Shown here in pieces: positions 31,498-42,875 of a stretch of DNA of 43,189 nucleotides (positions are counted from its first letter, which is position 1; each line of letters starts with the position of its first letter). The DNA lies in assembly GCF_018274385.1 (NCBI RefSeq), contig NZ_JAAFYZ010000069.1, forward strand, positions 1-43,189, written 5' to 3'. Made by a program: the position numbers and the translations under genes. The notes beneath the pieces are model-generated. The model saw nothing but the letters and a program-made list of their open reading frames with translations, searched no databases and had not been told where the DNA came from. The stretch is from Catenulispora pinistramenti. GTDB taxonomy: Bacteria > Actinomycetota > Actinomycetes > Streptomycetales > Catenulisporaceae.

Positions 31498-32592
31498 ATG
31501 ACACAGATAAGAACCGCCGACCTGACGAAGACGTTCGCCGACGCCGGCGGCGGCGTCACCGCGCTGGACGCGCTGACCCTGACGATCGAGGACGGGGAGT
31601 TCTTCGCGCTGCTGGGCCCGTCCGGCTGCGGGAAGACCACGCTGTTGCGGACGCTGGCCGGGCTGGAGACGCCGAGCAGCGGCGCCGTGTACATCGGCGA
31701 GGCGGACATGACCCGCACGCCGGCGGGCAAGCGGGGCGTGGCCATGGTGTTCCAGGACTATGCCCTCTTCCCGCACATGACCGTGACGGAGAACATCGCG
31801 TATCCGCTACGGGTACGAGGGGTGCCGAAAGCCCAACAACGGGAAGCCGTTCTGGCCGCGGCCGCCGATCTCGGGCTCACCGGCACCGACACCACCGTGG
31901 GACTTCTGGACCGCAGACCGGAGGCTTTGTCCGGCGGGCAGCAGCAGCGAGTGGCCCTGGCCCGCGCCACCGCGGCCAAGCCGTCCGTTTTTCTCTTTGA
32001 CGAACCCCTGTCGAACCTTGATGCTCGTCTCAGGCTCGAGGCGCGGACGTTCCTCAAGCGACTGCAACGCGAACTCGCCGTCACCACGGTCTTCGTCACC
32101 CACGACCAGGCCGAGGCGCTGGCGCTCGCGGACCGCATCGCGGTCATGCAGTCCGGCCGTATCCGCCAGCTCGGCACGCCTCGTGAGGTGTACCGCAGGC
32201 CGGCGAACACGTTTGTGGCTTCTTTCATCGGCTCCACGCCGATGAACTTGCTGGAGGGGGTCGTCCGTGACGGACGCGTTCTGGTCGCAGATTCCGAGAT
32301 CGCGCCACCTGACGGGACCGGGGAGCGCCTGGCCGAACGCGCCGCGGTGGTCCTTGGCGCGCGCCCGGAGTACTTCCGCGTATCGCCGGATCCGCTCGAC
32401 GGGGCGTTTCGGGGCACGGTAGAGGTCGCCGAGAACCTGGGCAGCTCGCTCCTGCTCACCCTGGACGTCTCCGGGACCGCCGTGCAGGTCGTGGTGGCCG
32501 AGGAGGACGAGCCGGAACCCCGAGCCACTGTGTGGGCACTGCCCCGCGCAGACCGGACCCTGCTCTACGCGGATGGGGAGTTGGTGGGCTGA
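31498..32592 (+). CDS. ABC sugar transporter ATP-binding protein (UgpC/MsmK-like)
   Basis: Energises the importer; 364 residues. Walker A is GPSGCGKTT, the Q-loop is VFQDYALFPHM, the signature is LSGGQQQRVALARA, Walker B is VFLFDEPLSNLDARL, and the switch His lies in VTHDQ. After residue 240 comes the OB-type regulatory domain (TOBE) typical of sugar importers that share an ATPase. Many actinomycete sugar importers lack their own ATPase and use a common MsiK. A dedicated copy here makes the locus self-contained. The stop overlaps the next start by one base. Confidence 0.93.
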   Translation: MTQIRTADLTKTFADAGGGVTALDALTLTIEDGEFFALLGPSGCGKTTLLRTLAGLETPSSGAVYIGEADMTRTPAGKRGVAMVFQDYALFPHMTVTENIAYPLRVRGVPKAQQREAVLAAAADLGLTGTDTTVGLLDRRPEALSGGQQQRVALARATAAKPSVFLFDEPLSNLDARLRLEARTFLKRLQRELAVTTVFVTHDQAEALALADRIAVMQSGRIRQLGTPREVYRRPANTFVASFIGSTPMNLLEGVVRDGRVLVADSEIAPPDGTGERLAERAAVVLGARPEYFRVSPDPLDGAFRGTVEVAENLGSSLLLTLDVSGTAVQVVVAEEDEPEPRATVWALPRADRTLLYADGELVG

Positions 32593-33815
32593 TGCGGCTG
32601 GACGGCGTGTGGTGGCTGGAGGACCGGCTGCGGCAGCAGCTGCGGCCGGTCCCGTTCGAGGTGCCGGCCGGCACCTCGCTCATCCAGGTCCGGCTGGACT
32701 ACGACCGGTCCGCCGGCGCCGTCCTGGACCTCGGGTGCGCCGGCCCCGAGGGCTTCCGCGGATGGTCCGGCGGGGCGCGGCAGGAGTTCGAGGTCGGGCC
32801 CGGGCGGGCGACGCCCGGGTATCTGCCCGGGGAGATCCTGCCCGGGGTGTGGCACGTGTGGCTGGGGCTGCACCGGGTTCCGCCGGAGGGCGTCCGGTAC
32901 TCGCTGGAGATCACGTTCAGCGACCAGACCACCAAGGTCGCCCGCGACCTCGGATACCACCACGTACGACTCCTGGAGCGACCGCCGGCCCGCGAGCTGC
33001 CGACCGTCGACGGCGCCCGCTGGTACGCCGGAGACCTGCACGCCCACACCGAGCACAGCGACGGCACGCTGAGCATCCGCGCGCTGGCCGAGCTGGCGGC
33101 GACCGTGGGCCTGGACTTCCTCGCGGTCACCGACCACAACACGATCAGCCACTACCCCTACCTCGAGAAGCAGTCGGCCCGAAGCGGCGTGACGCTGATC
33201 CCGGGGCAGGAGGTCACGACCGATCTCGGGCACGCCAACGTGTGGGGCTCGCCGGAGTGGATCGACTTCCGGCGCCCGGCCTCGCAGTGGATGAAGCAGG
33301 CGGAGAAGGCCGGCGCGCTGTTCTCGGTGAACCATCCGCTGGCCGGGGACTGCGCGTGGCGGCACCACCTGACCACCCAGCCCTCGATCGCGGAGGTCTG
33401 GCACTGGTCCTGGTTCGACCGGACCTGGGGCTGGCCGCTGGCCTGGATCCGGCGGCATCCGGCCGCGATCATCCCGGTCGGCGGCAGCGACTTCCACGAG
33501 CCCGACGGCACCCCGGCCTCGCTCGGCGAGCCGATCACGTGGGTGCTGGCCGAGGAGTGCACCACCGCGGCCCTGCTGGCCGGCATCGCCGCCGGCCACA
33601 CCGCGATCTCGGCCACCCGCACCGGACCGCTGGTCCTGCGCTGCGGGGACCAGGTGACGACGATCGACGCCGACGGCCTGATCCTGGTCCGCCCGGACGA
33701 GACCCGGGTGGTGGTGCGCGCCGACAGTTCGGGACGGCAGTCGTTCCCGGCGTCGCAATCGGGCATGTACCGGTTGGAGACCTGGCGCAACGAGGTGATG
33801 GCACTGTGCGCGTGA
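32592..33815 (+). CDS. CehA/McbA-type PHP metallohydrolase
   Basis: A 407-residue PHP-superfamily hydrolase with an N-terminal beta domain of about 130 residues. The PHP metal motifs are GDLHAHTEHSDGTL, LDFLAVTDHNT, LIPGQEVTTDLGHANVWG, NHPLAGDC and VGGSDFHEP, all ligands present. The N-terminal extension plus WYAGDLHAHT places it with CehA/McbA family proteins, which include carbaryl hydrolases and phosphoesterase-like enzymes. In this operon a phosphodiester, phosphomonoester or carbamate substrate is possible. It starts at ATG 32592 (one-base overlap) and overlaps the next gene by 4 bases. Confidence 0.85.
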   Translation: MRLDGVWWLEDRLRQQLRPVPFEVPAGTSLIQVRLDYDRSAGAVLDLGCAGPEGFRGWSGGARQEFEVGPGRATPGYLPGEILPGVWHVWLGLHRVPPEGVRYSLEITFSDQTTKVARDLGYHHVRLLERPPARELPTVDGARWYAGDLHAHTEHSDGTLSIRALAELAATVGLDFLAVTDHNTISHYPYLEKQSARSGVTLIPGQEVTTDLGHANVWGSPEWIDFRRPASQWMKQAEKAGALFSVNHPLAGDCAWRHHLTTQPSIAEVWHWSWFDRTWGWPLAWIRRHPAAIIPVGGSDFHEPDGTPASLGEPITWVLAEECTTAALLAGIAAGHTAISATRTGPLVLRCGDQVTTIDADGLILVRPDETRVVVRADSSGRQSFPASQSGMYRLETWRNEVMALCA

Positions 33816-34633
33816 CGGAGCCGCCGGCGCGAGAGTCGGCCTGGCCGGTGAAGGTGGCGACCGCACCGGTCAACTTCGGGATCTACTCGGCCCGGGAGCC
33901 GTTCATCAGCGCCGCGGAGTACGCGCGGATCGCTGTGGACTGCGGGTATGCGGGCACTGATCTGGGACCGCGCGGGTATCTGGAGGAGGTGCCGACCGAC
34001 TCCTGTCCGGCGCTGGCCGGCGGCTGGCACGACTTGCGGTTCGGGCAGCAGGAGGGCTTCGCCGAGGACTTGTCAGCCCTCGAAGACACCGCGTGGCTGC
34101 TGCACAGCCGCAACCGCTACCCGGACATGAGCAGCTTCGCGCCGAAGCCGACCCTGGCATGCCCGCCGTCGGGACCGTTGGACGCGGCCGGGTGGGGTCT
34201 GCTGGTCCGGCAGGCCTACCGGGCCGCCTCCCGCTGCCGCGACCACGGCCTGGAACCGGTGTTCCACCACCACCTGGACACCAGCATCGAGACCCCGGAC
34301 GACATCGACCGGCTGCTGGAGCTGACGGAGCTGGAGCTGTGCCTGGACACCGGGCACCTGCTGGCGGCGGGCGGGGATCCGCTGGCGACGCTGGCCCGAT
34401 GGGGGCACCGGGTGCGGCACGTGCATGTGAAGGACGCGCTGGCCGACGGGACGTTCTGCCGGCTCGGCGCGGGGCGGCTGGACCTGGCGGCGTTCCTCGA
34501 CGCGTTGCGGGCGCTGGCGTACGAGGGGTGGATCGTCGTGGAGCAGGACGTGCCGGACGGCGGGCAGGATCTGGGGCGGATCATCGGGGATATGCGGCAC
34601 AACCGGGCGGTGCTGGCCGGGTTGGGGGTTTGA
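33812..34633 (+). CDS. IolE-like TIM-barrel isomerase/dehydratase
   Basis: Sugar phosphate isomerase/epimerase fold, 273 residues, closest by eye to inosose dehydratase IolE. VATAPVNFGIY and CGYAGTDLGPRGYL match the IolE 'AP..WG' and 'GY.GtElGp.Gy' motifs. Metal ligands are the Glu in LEPVFHHHLDT, the Asp-His in LCLDTGHLL, the His in VRHVHVKD and the Glu in IVVEQDV. IolE removes water from scyllo-inosose, but xylose isomerase-like relatives act on many keto sugars. The GTG 33812 start is coupled to the PHP gene stop. A GTG at 33806 is also in frame. Confidence 0.83.
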   Translation: MTEPPARESAWPVKVATAPVNFGIYSAREPFISAAEYARIAVDCGYAGTDLGPRGYLEEVPTDSCPALAGGWHDLRFGQQEGFAEDLSALEDTAWLLHSRNRYPDMSSFAPKPTLACPPSGPLDAAGWGLLVRQAYRAASRCRDHGLEPVFHHHLDTSIETPDDIDRLLELTELELCLDTGHLLAAGGDPLATLARWGHRVRHVHVKDALADGTFCRLGAGRLDLAAFLDALRALAYEGWIVVEQDVPDGGQDLGRIIGDMRHNRAVLAGLGV

Positions 34634-35633
34634 TGAGTGGCGGGATAGCGAATTCCGACGCGGTCGTCCGGGTGGGCGTCGTCGGGCTGGGCCACGTGGC
34701 GCGCCATGTGCATCTGCCGCTGCTCACCGCCCTGGATCAACACTTCCGGATCACAGCTCTCTGCGATTCCGCCCCCGGCTACGCCGCCGACCTCGCACGC
34801 GGCCTCGGCATCCCCGACTCCGGCGTGTTCACCGATGCGCAGAGCACGTTGGAGCATGGCGAGTTCGACGCGGTGCTGTTGCTGACCTCCGGGTCGCACG
34901 CGTCGCTGGCCGCCGAGGCGTTGAAGCGCGGGTATGCCGTCTTCTGCGAGAAGCCGCTCGCGCACACGATCGAGGAGGCCGCGCTAGTGGCTGGAGCCGG
35001 AGTCGGGGCCGGGGCCGGGGCTGCGACCGGCGAGCGCCTGATGCTCGGCTACATGAAGCAGTACGACTCCAACGTCACCGAGGCCGTCGACTCGCTCGAT
35101 CCGGCGACCGTGCGGCACATCGATGTCAACGTCCTGCATCCGCCGGAGAGCTTCCCGGCGACCGACTGGACTCCCGTCGCCGCTCCCCCGCCCACGCACC
35201 GCGGGCCGCGCGCGCACTGGGAGTACCGCGCCGTGCTCGACAGCGCGTGCCACGACGTGGCGCTGATCCGGCTGCTGGCCGGTGTCGCGGAACTCGATGT
35301 CGACTTCGCGGCGTCGTGGGGCGCACGGGGCGACGAGCCGGGCTCGCTGGAGTTCTCCGGGCCGCTCCCCCACGGCCGTTACAGCGTGCGCTGGCACTTC
35401 CTGCCCGACCATCTCGATTACGAGGAAACCGTCCGCGTGCACACCGAGACCGACACCCACTACCTGGCGTTCGGCAACCCCTACTTCTTCGGCGCCAAAT
35501 CAGGCTTCGAACGCGAGCTACTGGCCTTCCACGCCCTCGTCACCGCCGGCACCGCACCGCTGAGCGGCGTCGCCGAGGGCACCGCGGACATCCGGACGGC
35601 GCTGAACGTCCTGCGCGCCCTGGGCAGGACCGC

Positions 35634-35637
<4 letters not shown>
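34633..35637 (+). CDS. Gfo/Idh/MocA-family NAD(P)-dependent dehydrogenase
   Basis: Dehydrogenase of 334 residues in the family of myo-inositol 2-dehydrogenase IolG. The Rossmann motif is VGVVGLGHVARHVHLPLL. The catalytic lysine lies in VFCEKPLAH, and DSACHDVALIRLLAG is the conserved helix with the active-site His/Asp. A Gly/Ala run (AGVGAGAGAATG) is inserted between strands just before RLMLGYMKQYD, where relatives have a short loop. The start overlaps the preceding stop by one base and the stop overlaps the GH38 start (ATGA). The substrate is an inositol or sugar; not resolved. Confidence 0.88.
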
Positions 35638-38561
<2,924 letters not shown>

Positions 38562-38570
38562 TTCAGCTCA

Positions 38571-38599
38571 GGTATTTGGCTACCTTGGGTATTCGGCTA
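38571..38599. repeat. 12-bp repeat with 17-bp period after the GH38 stop
   Basis: GGTATTTGGCTA (38571-38582) and GGTATTCGGCTA (38588-38599) differ by one base and lie in the 56-bp gap between the GH38 gene and the convergent small ORF. Confidence 0.75.
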
Positions 38600-38617
38600 T
38601 ACAGATCAAGCCCCGGT

Positions 38618-38800
38618 CTACCGGGTTCCCGCCCAGTGCCCGTTCGCCTGCCGGTACTCAGGTTGTTTGCGGTACTTCCGGAGCAGCTGTTCCTTGGAGT
38701 GGCGGATCGCGTAGGTGACACGCGTGTGGAAGTAGAGGAGCTTCCCCTGGCCGCGTGCACCGAGTCCGTGTTGCCCCTTGGCCGGGCTGTTCTTCGCCAT
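38618..38800 (-). CDS. Small basic protein of unknown function
   Basis: A 60-residue Lys/Arg/Gln-rich protein beginning MAKNSPAKGQHGLGARGQGK and ending KYRKQPEYRQANGHWAGTR. No membrane segment or metal motif is present. The central LLYFHTRVTYAIRHSKEQLL may be a helix, and the charge would suit nucleic-acid binding. AAGGAG stands 9 bases before the ATG, which supports a genuine gene. It lies downstream of, and in the same direction as, the UBP zinc-finger gene, but a strong hairpin separates them. I do not recognise the family. Confidence 0.65.
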   Translation of the reverse strand: MAKNSPAKGQHGLGARGQGKLLYFHTRVTYAIRHSKEQLLRKYRKQPEYRQANGHWAGTR

Positions 38801-38878
38801 GCGTTTTCAACTCCTTGCCTGCCGGAGCCGCGGGGGAACGGCTGCCGTGTCCTCACGCTAAGCCGGGGCATCGGCCCG

Positions 38879-38902
38879 GGCCACCGGAGCACTCCGGTGG
38901 CC
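38879..38902 (-). terminator. Terminator after the UBP zinc-finger gene
   Basis: GGCCACCGGA (38879-38888) pairs perfectly with TCCGGTGGCC (38893-38902) around loop GCAC, about 30 bases past the stop of the leftward zinc-finger gene. Flanking GCCCGG/CGCGGGC may extend the stem. Confidence 0.75.
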
Positions 38903-38932
38903 GCGGGCCGCCCTGGGGTGCGGGACGCCTGC

Positions 38933-39256
38933 TCAGGAGCAGTCGGCGGGCAGCAGCATGGCCTCGTCCGGGTAACACCAGGCCCAGACCTCGCCGGGCT
39001 CCAGGGAGCGGATCAGCGGGTGGCCGGTGGCGCGCCAGTGCGCGGTCGCGTGCCGGTTCTGGGAGTTGTCGCAGCAACCCACATGGCCGCAGACCAGGCA
39101 TTCGCGCAGGTGCAGCCAGCGACCGCCGACCGCGCGGCAGGCCCGGCACTCGTCCGCGGCGGCGGTTTCGCCGACTCGGGGCGGCTCACCGGGCCGCGGC
39201 TGCTCGAGGTGGTCGCAGCGACCGCCGTTCGCGGGGACGTACACGGGGACGGGCAT
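38933..39256 (-). CDS. UBP-type zinc-finger protein
   Basis: A 107-residue protein with a ZnF-UBP fold. The cysteine/histidine ligands follow the family order: CDHL, then ECRACRAVGGRWLHLRECLVCGHVGCCD, NRHATAHWRATGHPLIRSLEPGEVW and WCYPDE (given in outline). In eukaryotes this domain binds the C-terminal tail of ubiquitin. Bacterial copies are common in actinomycetes and their ligand is not established. Here the domain is the entire protein. It is likely monocistronic with its own terminator. Confidence 0.88.
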   Translation of the reverse strand: MPVPVYVPANGGRCDHLEQPRPGEPPRVGETAAADECRACRAVGGRWLHLRECLVCGHVGCCDNSQNRHATAHWRATGHPLIRSLEPGEVWAWCYPDEAMLLPADCS

Positions 39257-39538
39257 GGGGTGGCTCCTCGCGTGTCTGATTCATCACGTCGCGCCCCATC
39301 TGACCGGGTGCGGTGACGCTTGGCGCGGAGCGTACCGGCTGGAGATGACCTGCCATGGGACGCGCGGGAAACAGCGGATCCGGATAGGCTGGCGTACTCC
39401 GCCGGGGCGACCCTTACGGCGGGACGGCCGCAGACCACGACCAAAGCCCTACCATGGAGTGATGCGGAATGTGGACCCGGGGTATGACGCGTCCACGCCA
39501 CGTACCCTGGCAGACTTGCTTGTCATGGGGGTGAACTC

Positions 39539-40546
39539 GTGACGACGACACAGCCGCTGGAAAGCACCGCCGAGGCTACGACGCAGCGCGGGCCGGTCGG
39601 ACCGACGGGCCCCGAAGACAGCGCCGGGACCGAGACGGGCCGAAAGCGCCGAAGCTGGATCCCGGGGCCGATCCTGCCCCAGCGGTTCCGCCCGACCAAC
39701 CGGCCCAAGCTCTGGCTGGAGATCGCGCTCATCGCGCTCGGGTACTACCTCTATACCCTGACCCGGCTGGCCGCCCCGTCCCACGCGACCGCGGCCCAGC
39801 AGCGCGGGCACGACATCCTGCACCTGGAGCACTACCTCGGGCTGAACTTCGAGCACACCTTCAACCACTGGGTGTACAGCGTGCGCTGGCTGGCGTTCTC
39901 GATGAACGTCTACTACGCCACCCTGCACTTCATCGTGCCGATCGTGCTGCTGGTCTGGGTGTACTTCAAGTTCCCGGACCGCTATCGCGCGGTGCGCACC
40001 GTGATGATCGCGATGACGCTGATCGCGCTGTTCGGCTTCTACTTCTACTCCCTGGCCCCGCCGCGGCTGCTGCAGGGCGGCAACTTCGTCGACACGTTCA
40101 AGCTGCTCAACCCCTGGGGCCAGCCGGCGTCGACCTCCGACGGGGTCGCGGGCCTGGGCTCGTCGACGAACGAGTACGCGGCCATGCCCTCGCTGCACAT
40201 CGGCTGGTCCACCTGGTGCGCGCTGGTCATCGCGCACCTGGCGCAGCGCAAGTGGGTCAAGGCGCTAGGCATCGCCTACCCGCTGTGCACCTTCGCGGTC
40301 ATCATCGGCACCGCGAACCACTACGTCCTGGACGCGGTCTTCGGCCTGGTGACCCTGGGCCTGGGCTTCCTGGTCCAGCGGATCGTCCAGGGCCGCAAGG
40401 TGTTCGCGGCGCCGCCCGCCCCGGCCGGGGACGCCCCGCAGCCGCAGCAGCCGCCGCAGGCGGACACCACCGCGGCCGAGAAGCCGGACAACGGGAGCTC
40501 GACGTCGGCGGAGCCTGCGCGACCGTCGATCCATCCGCGGATGTGA
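39539..40546 (+). CDS. PAP2-family membrane phosphatase
   Basis: A 335-residue membrane protein of the PAP2-like (inositolphosphotransferase/Aur1-type, PF14378) group. Six helices follow a soluble N-terminus of about 55 residues. The phosphatase-type motifs AMPSLHIGWS and IGTANHYVLDAVFG carry the expected catalytic histidines and aspartate. The C-terminus is a Pro/Gln/Ala-rich cytoplasmic tail. A GTG start at 39539 has GGGGG 8 bases before it; the competing GTG at 39531 stops after three codons. It probably acts on lipid phosphates or lipid-linked phosphodiesters. A canonical terminator follows. The 282-bp gap upstream of it shows no recognisable promoter or gene. Confidence 0.9.
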   Translation: MTTTQPLESTAEATTQRGPVGPTGPEDSAGTETGRKRRSWIPGPILPQRFRPTNRPKLWLEIALIALGYYLYTLTRLAAPSHATAAQQRGHDILHLEHYLGLNFEHTFNHWVYSVRWLAFSMNVYYATLHFIVPIVLLVWVYFKFPDRYRAVRTVMIAMTLIALFGFYFYSLAPPRLLQGGNFVDTFKLLNPWGQPASTSDGVAGLGSSTNEYAAMPSLHIGWSTWCALVIAHLAQRKWVKALGIAYPLCTFAVIIGTANHYVLDAVFGLVTLGLGFLVQRIVQGRKVFAAPPAPAGDAPQPQQPPQADTTAAEKPDNGSSTSAEPARPSIHPRM

Positions 40547-40587
40547 CAGGCGCACGTGATAGTCCGGCGACGGACTTTCCAAGCCGA

Positions 40588-40614
40588 ACGGGCCCCTTCT
40601 CGGGGCCCGTTTTT
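40588..40614 (+). terminator. Intrinsic terminator with U-tract
   Basis: ACGGGCCCC (40588-40596) pairs with GGGGCCCGT (40602-40610) around TTCTC and is followed by TTTT. It lies between the convergent PAP2 and TetR genes and is the only terminator here with a clear U-tract. Confidence 0.93.
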
Positions 40615-40636
40615 CATTGCTCCAATTGCTCCGACC

Positions 40637-40672
40637 GCTCAAGCCACTCAAGCCGCTCAAGCCGCTCAAGCC
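40637..40672. repeat. 9-bp x4 tandem repeat next to the tetR stop codon
   Basis: GCTCAAGCC, ACTCAAGCC, GCTCAAGCC and GCTCAAGCC run 40637-40672, one base from the TetR stop (minus strand, 40676-40674). They fill the space between that stop and the terminator. A looser pair, TTGCTCCAATTGCTCC, continues the series toward the hairpin. Confidence 0.88.
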
Positions 40673-40673
40673 C

Positions 40674-41357
40674 CTAGCGCTCCGCCCCGGCCGCCAACCG
40701 CGCCTGGAACCCGTCCAGCATCCCGGTGAGCCCCAGCTCGAAGCTGTCCTCCGGGGTCCCGGCGTAGGACGCGGCCGGGCTGTCGATCCGCTCGCGCAGC
40801 CGGGGAAAGGTACGGGCGATCGCCACGGAGTTCTCCTGCGCCTCCGCGAACGCCCGCGCCGCGTCCTCGCCGCCGATCGCGAGCCGGCGGTTCAGGGCCA
40901 CCATCGCCGCCGGGGCCAGGGCGTTGCCCAGCACGTAGGTGAACACGGCCGCGGCAGCCCGGTCGGCGTCGGCGGGGGCGAAGCCCGCGGCCTCGTAGAC
41001 CGCGAGCAGGTGGTCGTCGTGGCGGGACTTGCCGGGGCCGTAGAGCAGGTAGCCGCCGAAGGCCTGGCCCATCCAGGGGTGGCGGGTGAACATCGCGTGT
41101 GAGCTGGTCGCGGTGCGGACGGCGGCCGCGCGCCAGCCGACCCGCGCCGGGTCCGGGAGCTCCACCTCGGCCCAGGCCGCGTCGGCGGCCAGCCGGACCA
41201 GCTCGTCCTTGGTCTTGATGTGCCAGTAGACGGCGGTCGCGGCGACGTCCAGGCGTTTGCCGAGGGCGCGCATGGTGAGGCCGTCCAGGCCCTCCTCATC
41301 GAGGTGGGCGATGGCCGCCTGGACGATCTGGTCCGCGGTGAGCGTGTTCCGGGGCAT
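40674..41357 (-). CDS. TetR-family repressor
   Basis: A 227-residue TetR-type regulator. The DNA-binding domain is ADQIVQAAIAHLDEEGLDGLTMRALGKRLDVAATAVYWHIKTKDEL (in outline), with the typical YWHxxxKxxL recognition helix. The C-terminal domain resembles the tetracycline-repressor class (TetR_C), with ATSSHAMFTRHPWMGQAFGGYLL and a dimerisation helix. It is divergent from a serine hydrolase. The 87-bp gap holds two mirrored 19-bp operators, so it most likely represses both itself and the hydrolase. The ligand is unknown. Confidence 0.92.
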   Translation of the reverse strand: MPRNTLTADQIVQAAIAHLDEEGLDGLTMRALGKRLDVAATAVYWHIKTKDELVRLAADAAWAEVELPDPARVGWRAAAVRTATSSHAMFTRHPWMGQAFGGYLLYGPGKSRHDDHLLAVYEAAGFAPADADRAAAAVFTYVLGNALAPAAMVALNRRLAIGGEDAARAFAEAQENSVAIARTFPRLRERIDSPAASYAGTPEDSFELGLTGMLDGFQARLAAGAER

Positions 41358-41369
41358 GGCGTCCAGTGT

Positions 41370-41388
41370 ACTTGCACTTAGTTCAAGT
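41370..41388. promoter_or_regulatory. TetR operator O1
   Basis: ACTTGCACTTAGTTCAAGT is a near-palindrome (ACTTG...CAAGT, ACT/AGT inner pair). It overlaps the -35 of the rightward promoter and lies 12 bases from the tetR start codon. Confidence 0.85.
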
Positions 41389-41400
41389 ACGGGCTACCGT
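41372..41400 (+). promoter_or_regulatory. Predicted promoter of the serine hydrolase gene
   Basis: TTGCAC (41372-41377) and TACCGT (41395-41400) are 17 bases apart. The -35 sits in operator O1 and the expected start point falls in operator O2. Confidence 0.6.
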
Positions 41401-41403
41401 TCC

Positions 41404-41422
41404 ACTTGAACTAAGTGCAAGT
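41404..41422. promoter_or_regulatory. TetR operator O2
   Basis: ACTTGAACTAAGTGCAAGT is the exact reverse complement of O1, 15 bases away. The same spacing gives a symmetric TTGCAC box for a leftward promoter. Confidence 0.85.
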
Positions 41423-41444
41423 TACTCGGCAAGGGGAGATCGAG

Positions 41445-42875
41445 ATGACCGCGCAGCAGGGCGAGCAGAACAAGCAGGAGATCGCGCAGGAGCTGGCCGC
41501 GTTCGTCGCCGAGGCGGCGAAGGCGTACGACGTGCCCGGGGTGAGCGTCGGGGTGCTGTTCGAGGGCACGGAGCTGTGCACCGCGCACGGCGTGGCCACC
41601 GCCGCCAACCCGGTCCCGATCGACCAGCACACGCTGTTCCACATCGCCTCGGCGACCAAGTCCTTCACCGCGACCGCCCTGATGCGGCTGGCCGCCGAGG
41701 GCAAGGTCGACTTCGCGGCGACGGTGCGGACCTACGTCCCGGAGCTGAAGCTGGCCGACGAGGCGCACGCGGCGCGGCTCACCGTCCGGAACCTGCTGGA
41801 CCACACCGGCGGCCTGGAGTGGAACCTGATCGACACCGGTTCCTCTGCCGACACCGCCCACGGCGACGGCACGCTGGCGGCGTTCGTGGCGAAGCTGGAG
41901 GCGCTGCCGTTGATCGGCGAGCCCGGCTCCCGCGCCTCCTACAGCCAGGCCGGATACAACCTGCTGGGCCGGGTGATCGAGAAGGTCACCGGGCAGCCCT
42001 ACGAGCGGGCCGTGGCCGAGCTGGTGCTCGCCCCGCTGGGCCTGGCCGACACCGTCTTCGACCTCGATGACGTCATGACCCGGAAGTTCGCCGTCGGCCA
42101 CAACCGGGACGCGCAGGGCGCTCTGCACACCGCCACGCCGTGGAAGTCCTACCCGGCCGGCACGCACGGCAACAACCCCGGCGGCGGCGCCGCGTCCTGC
42201 ACCCGGGACCTGCTGCGCTGGGCCCGGTTCCACCTCGGGCAGGACACCGCGGCCGACAACGAGGTGCTGTCAGTCCAGGACCGCCGCTCGATGCAGGAGC
42301 CGAAGTCCGAGGTGCGCGGCTCCACGCTCGGCGACGCGTTCGGTTTCGGCTGGTTCCTCAAGGAGATCGGCGGCGTCCGCGCCTTCGGGCACGGCGGCAG
42401 CGGCAACGGTCAGTTCGCCGAGGTGCTGATGGTGCCCGAACACGGCTTCGCGGTGGTGGTGCTGAGCAACTGCGCGCCCGAGGGCTACCAGCTGAATCAG
42501 GATATTGTGAAGTGGGCGCTGGAGCACTTCGTCGGCGTGGCCGAGCAGGACCCGGAGCCGGTGGCCTACGACCCGCGGCGCAACGGCGACGTCGTCGGCC
42601 GCTACGAGATCGACGCGATGAACCTGGATGTGCTCGACGACGGCGAGCGCCTGGCCCTCGCGGTCGGCATCAAGCCGGAGATCCGCGCCGCCTCCGAGAC
42701 CGACATGCCGCAGGACTACCCGGCCGCGGCGATGGGGTTCCTCGGCCAGGACGGTGACGACTACATCATCACCGAGGGCGGGCTCAAGGGGCAGCGCGGG
42801 TTCTTCACCCGGGACGAGAGCGGCGCGGTCGTCGGGATCGACATCGCCGGGCGGCTGTTCGGGCGCGCGAACTAG
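41445..42875 (+). CDS. Serine hydrolase, class C beta-lactamase/esterase family
   Basis: A 476-residue beta-lactamase-fold hydrolase without a signal peptide, so probably a cytoplasmic esterase or D-aminopeptidase-like enzyme rather than an antibiotic-resistance enzyme. The SxxK motif is S69-A-T-K72 in HIASATKSFT. The tyrosine motif reads YSQ in ASYSQAGYNLLG, where most relatives have YSN. The third motif is FGHGGSGNGQF. A C-terminal beta-barrel domain follows, ending IDIAGRLFGRAN. AGGGGAG is 7 bases upstream of the ATG. Its TAG stop lies inside the terminal inverted repeat of the neighbouring element, so the natural C-terminus may have been altered. Confidence 0.92.
   Translation: MTAQQGEQNKQEIAQELAAFVAEAAKAYDVPGVSVGVLFEGTELCTAHGVATAANPVPIDQHTLFHIASATKSFTATALMRLAAEGKVDFAATVRTYVPELKLADEAHAARLTVRNLLDHTGGLEWNLIDTGSSADTAHGDGTLAAFVAKLEALPLIGEPGSRASYSQAGYNLLGRVIEKVTGQPYERAVAELVLAPLGLADTVFDLDDVMTRKFAVGHNRDAQGALHTATPWKSYPAGTHGNNPGGGAASCTRDLLRWARFHLGQDTAADNEVLSVQDRRSMQEPKSEVRGSTLGDAFGFGWFLKEIGGVRAFGHGGSGNGQFAEVLMVPEHGFAVVVLSNCAPEGYQLNQDIVKWALEHFVGVAEQDPEPVAYDPRRNGDVVGRYEIDAMNLDVLDDGERLALAVGIKPEIRAASETDMPQDYPAAAMGFLGQDGDDYIITEGGLKGQRGFFTRDESGAVVGIDIAGRLFGRAN

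Noticed and set aside
41445-42875. Antibiotic-resistance beta-lactamase
   Set aside because: There is no export signal, the tyrosine motif is YSQ, and a C-terminal barrel domain is present. An esterase or peptidase-like role fits better.
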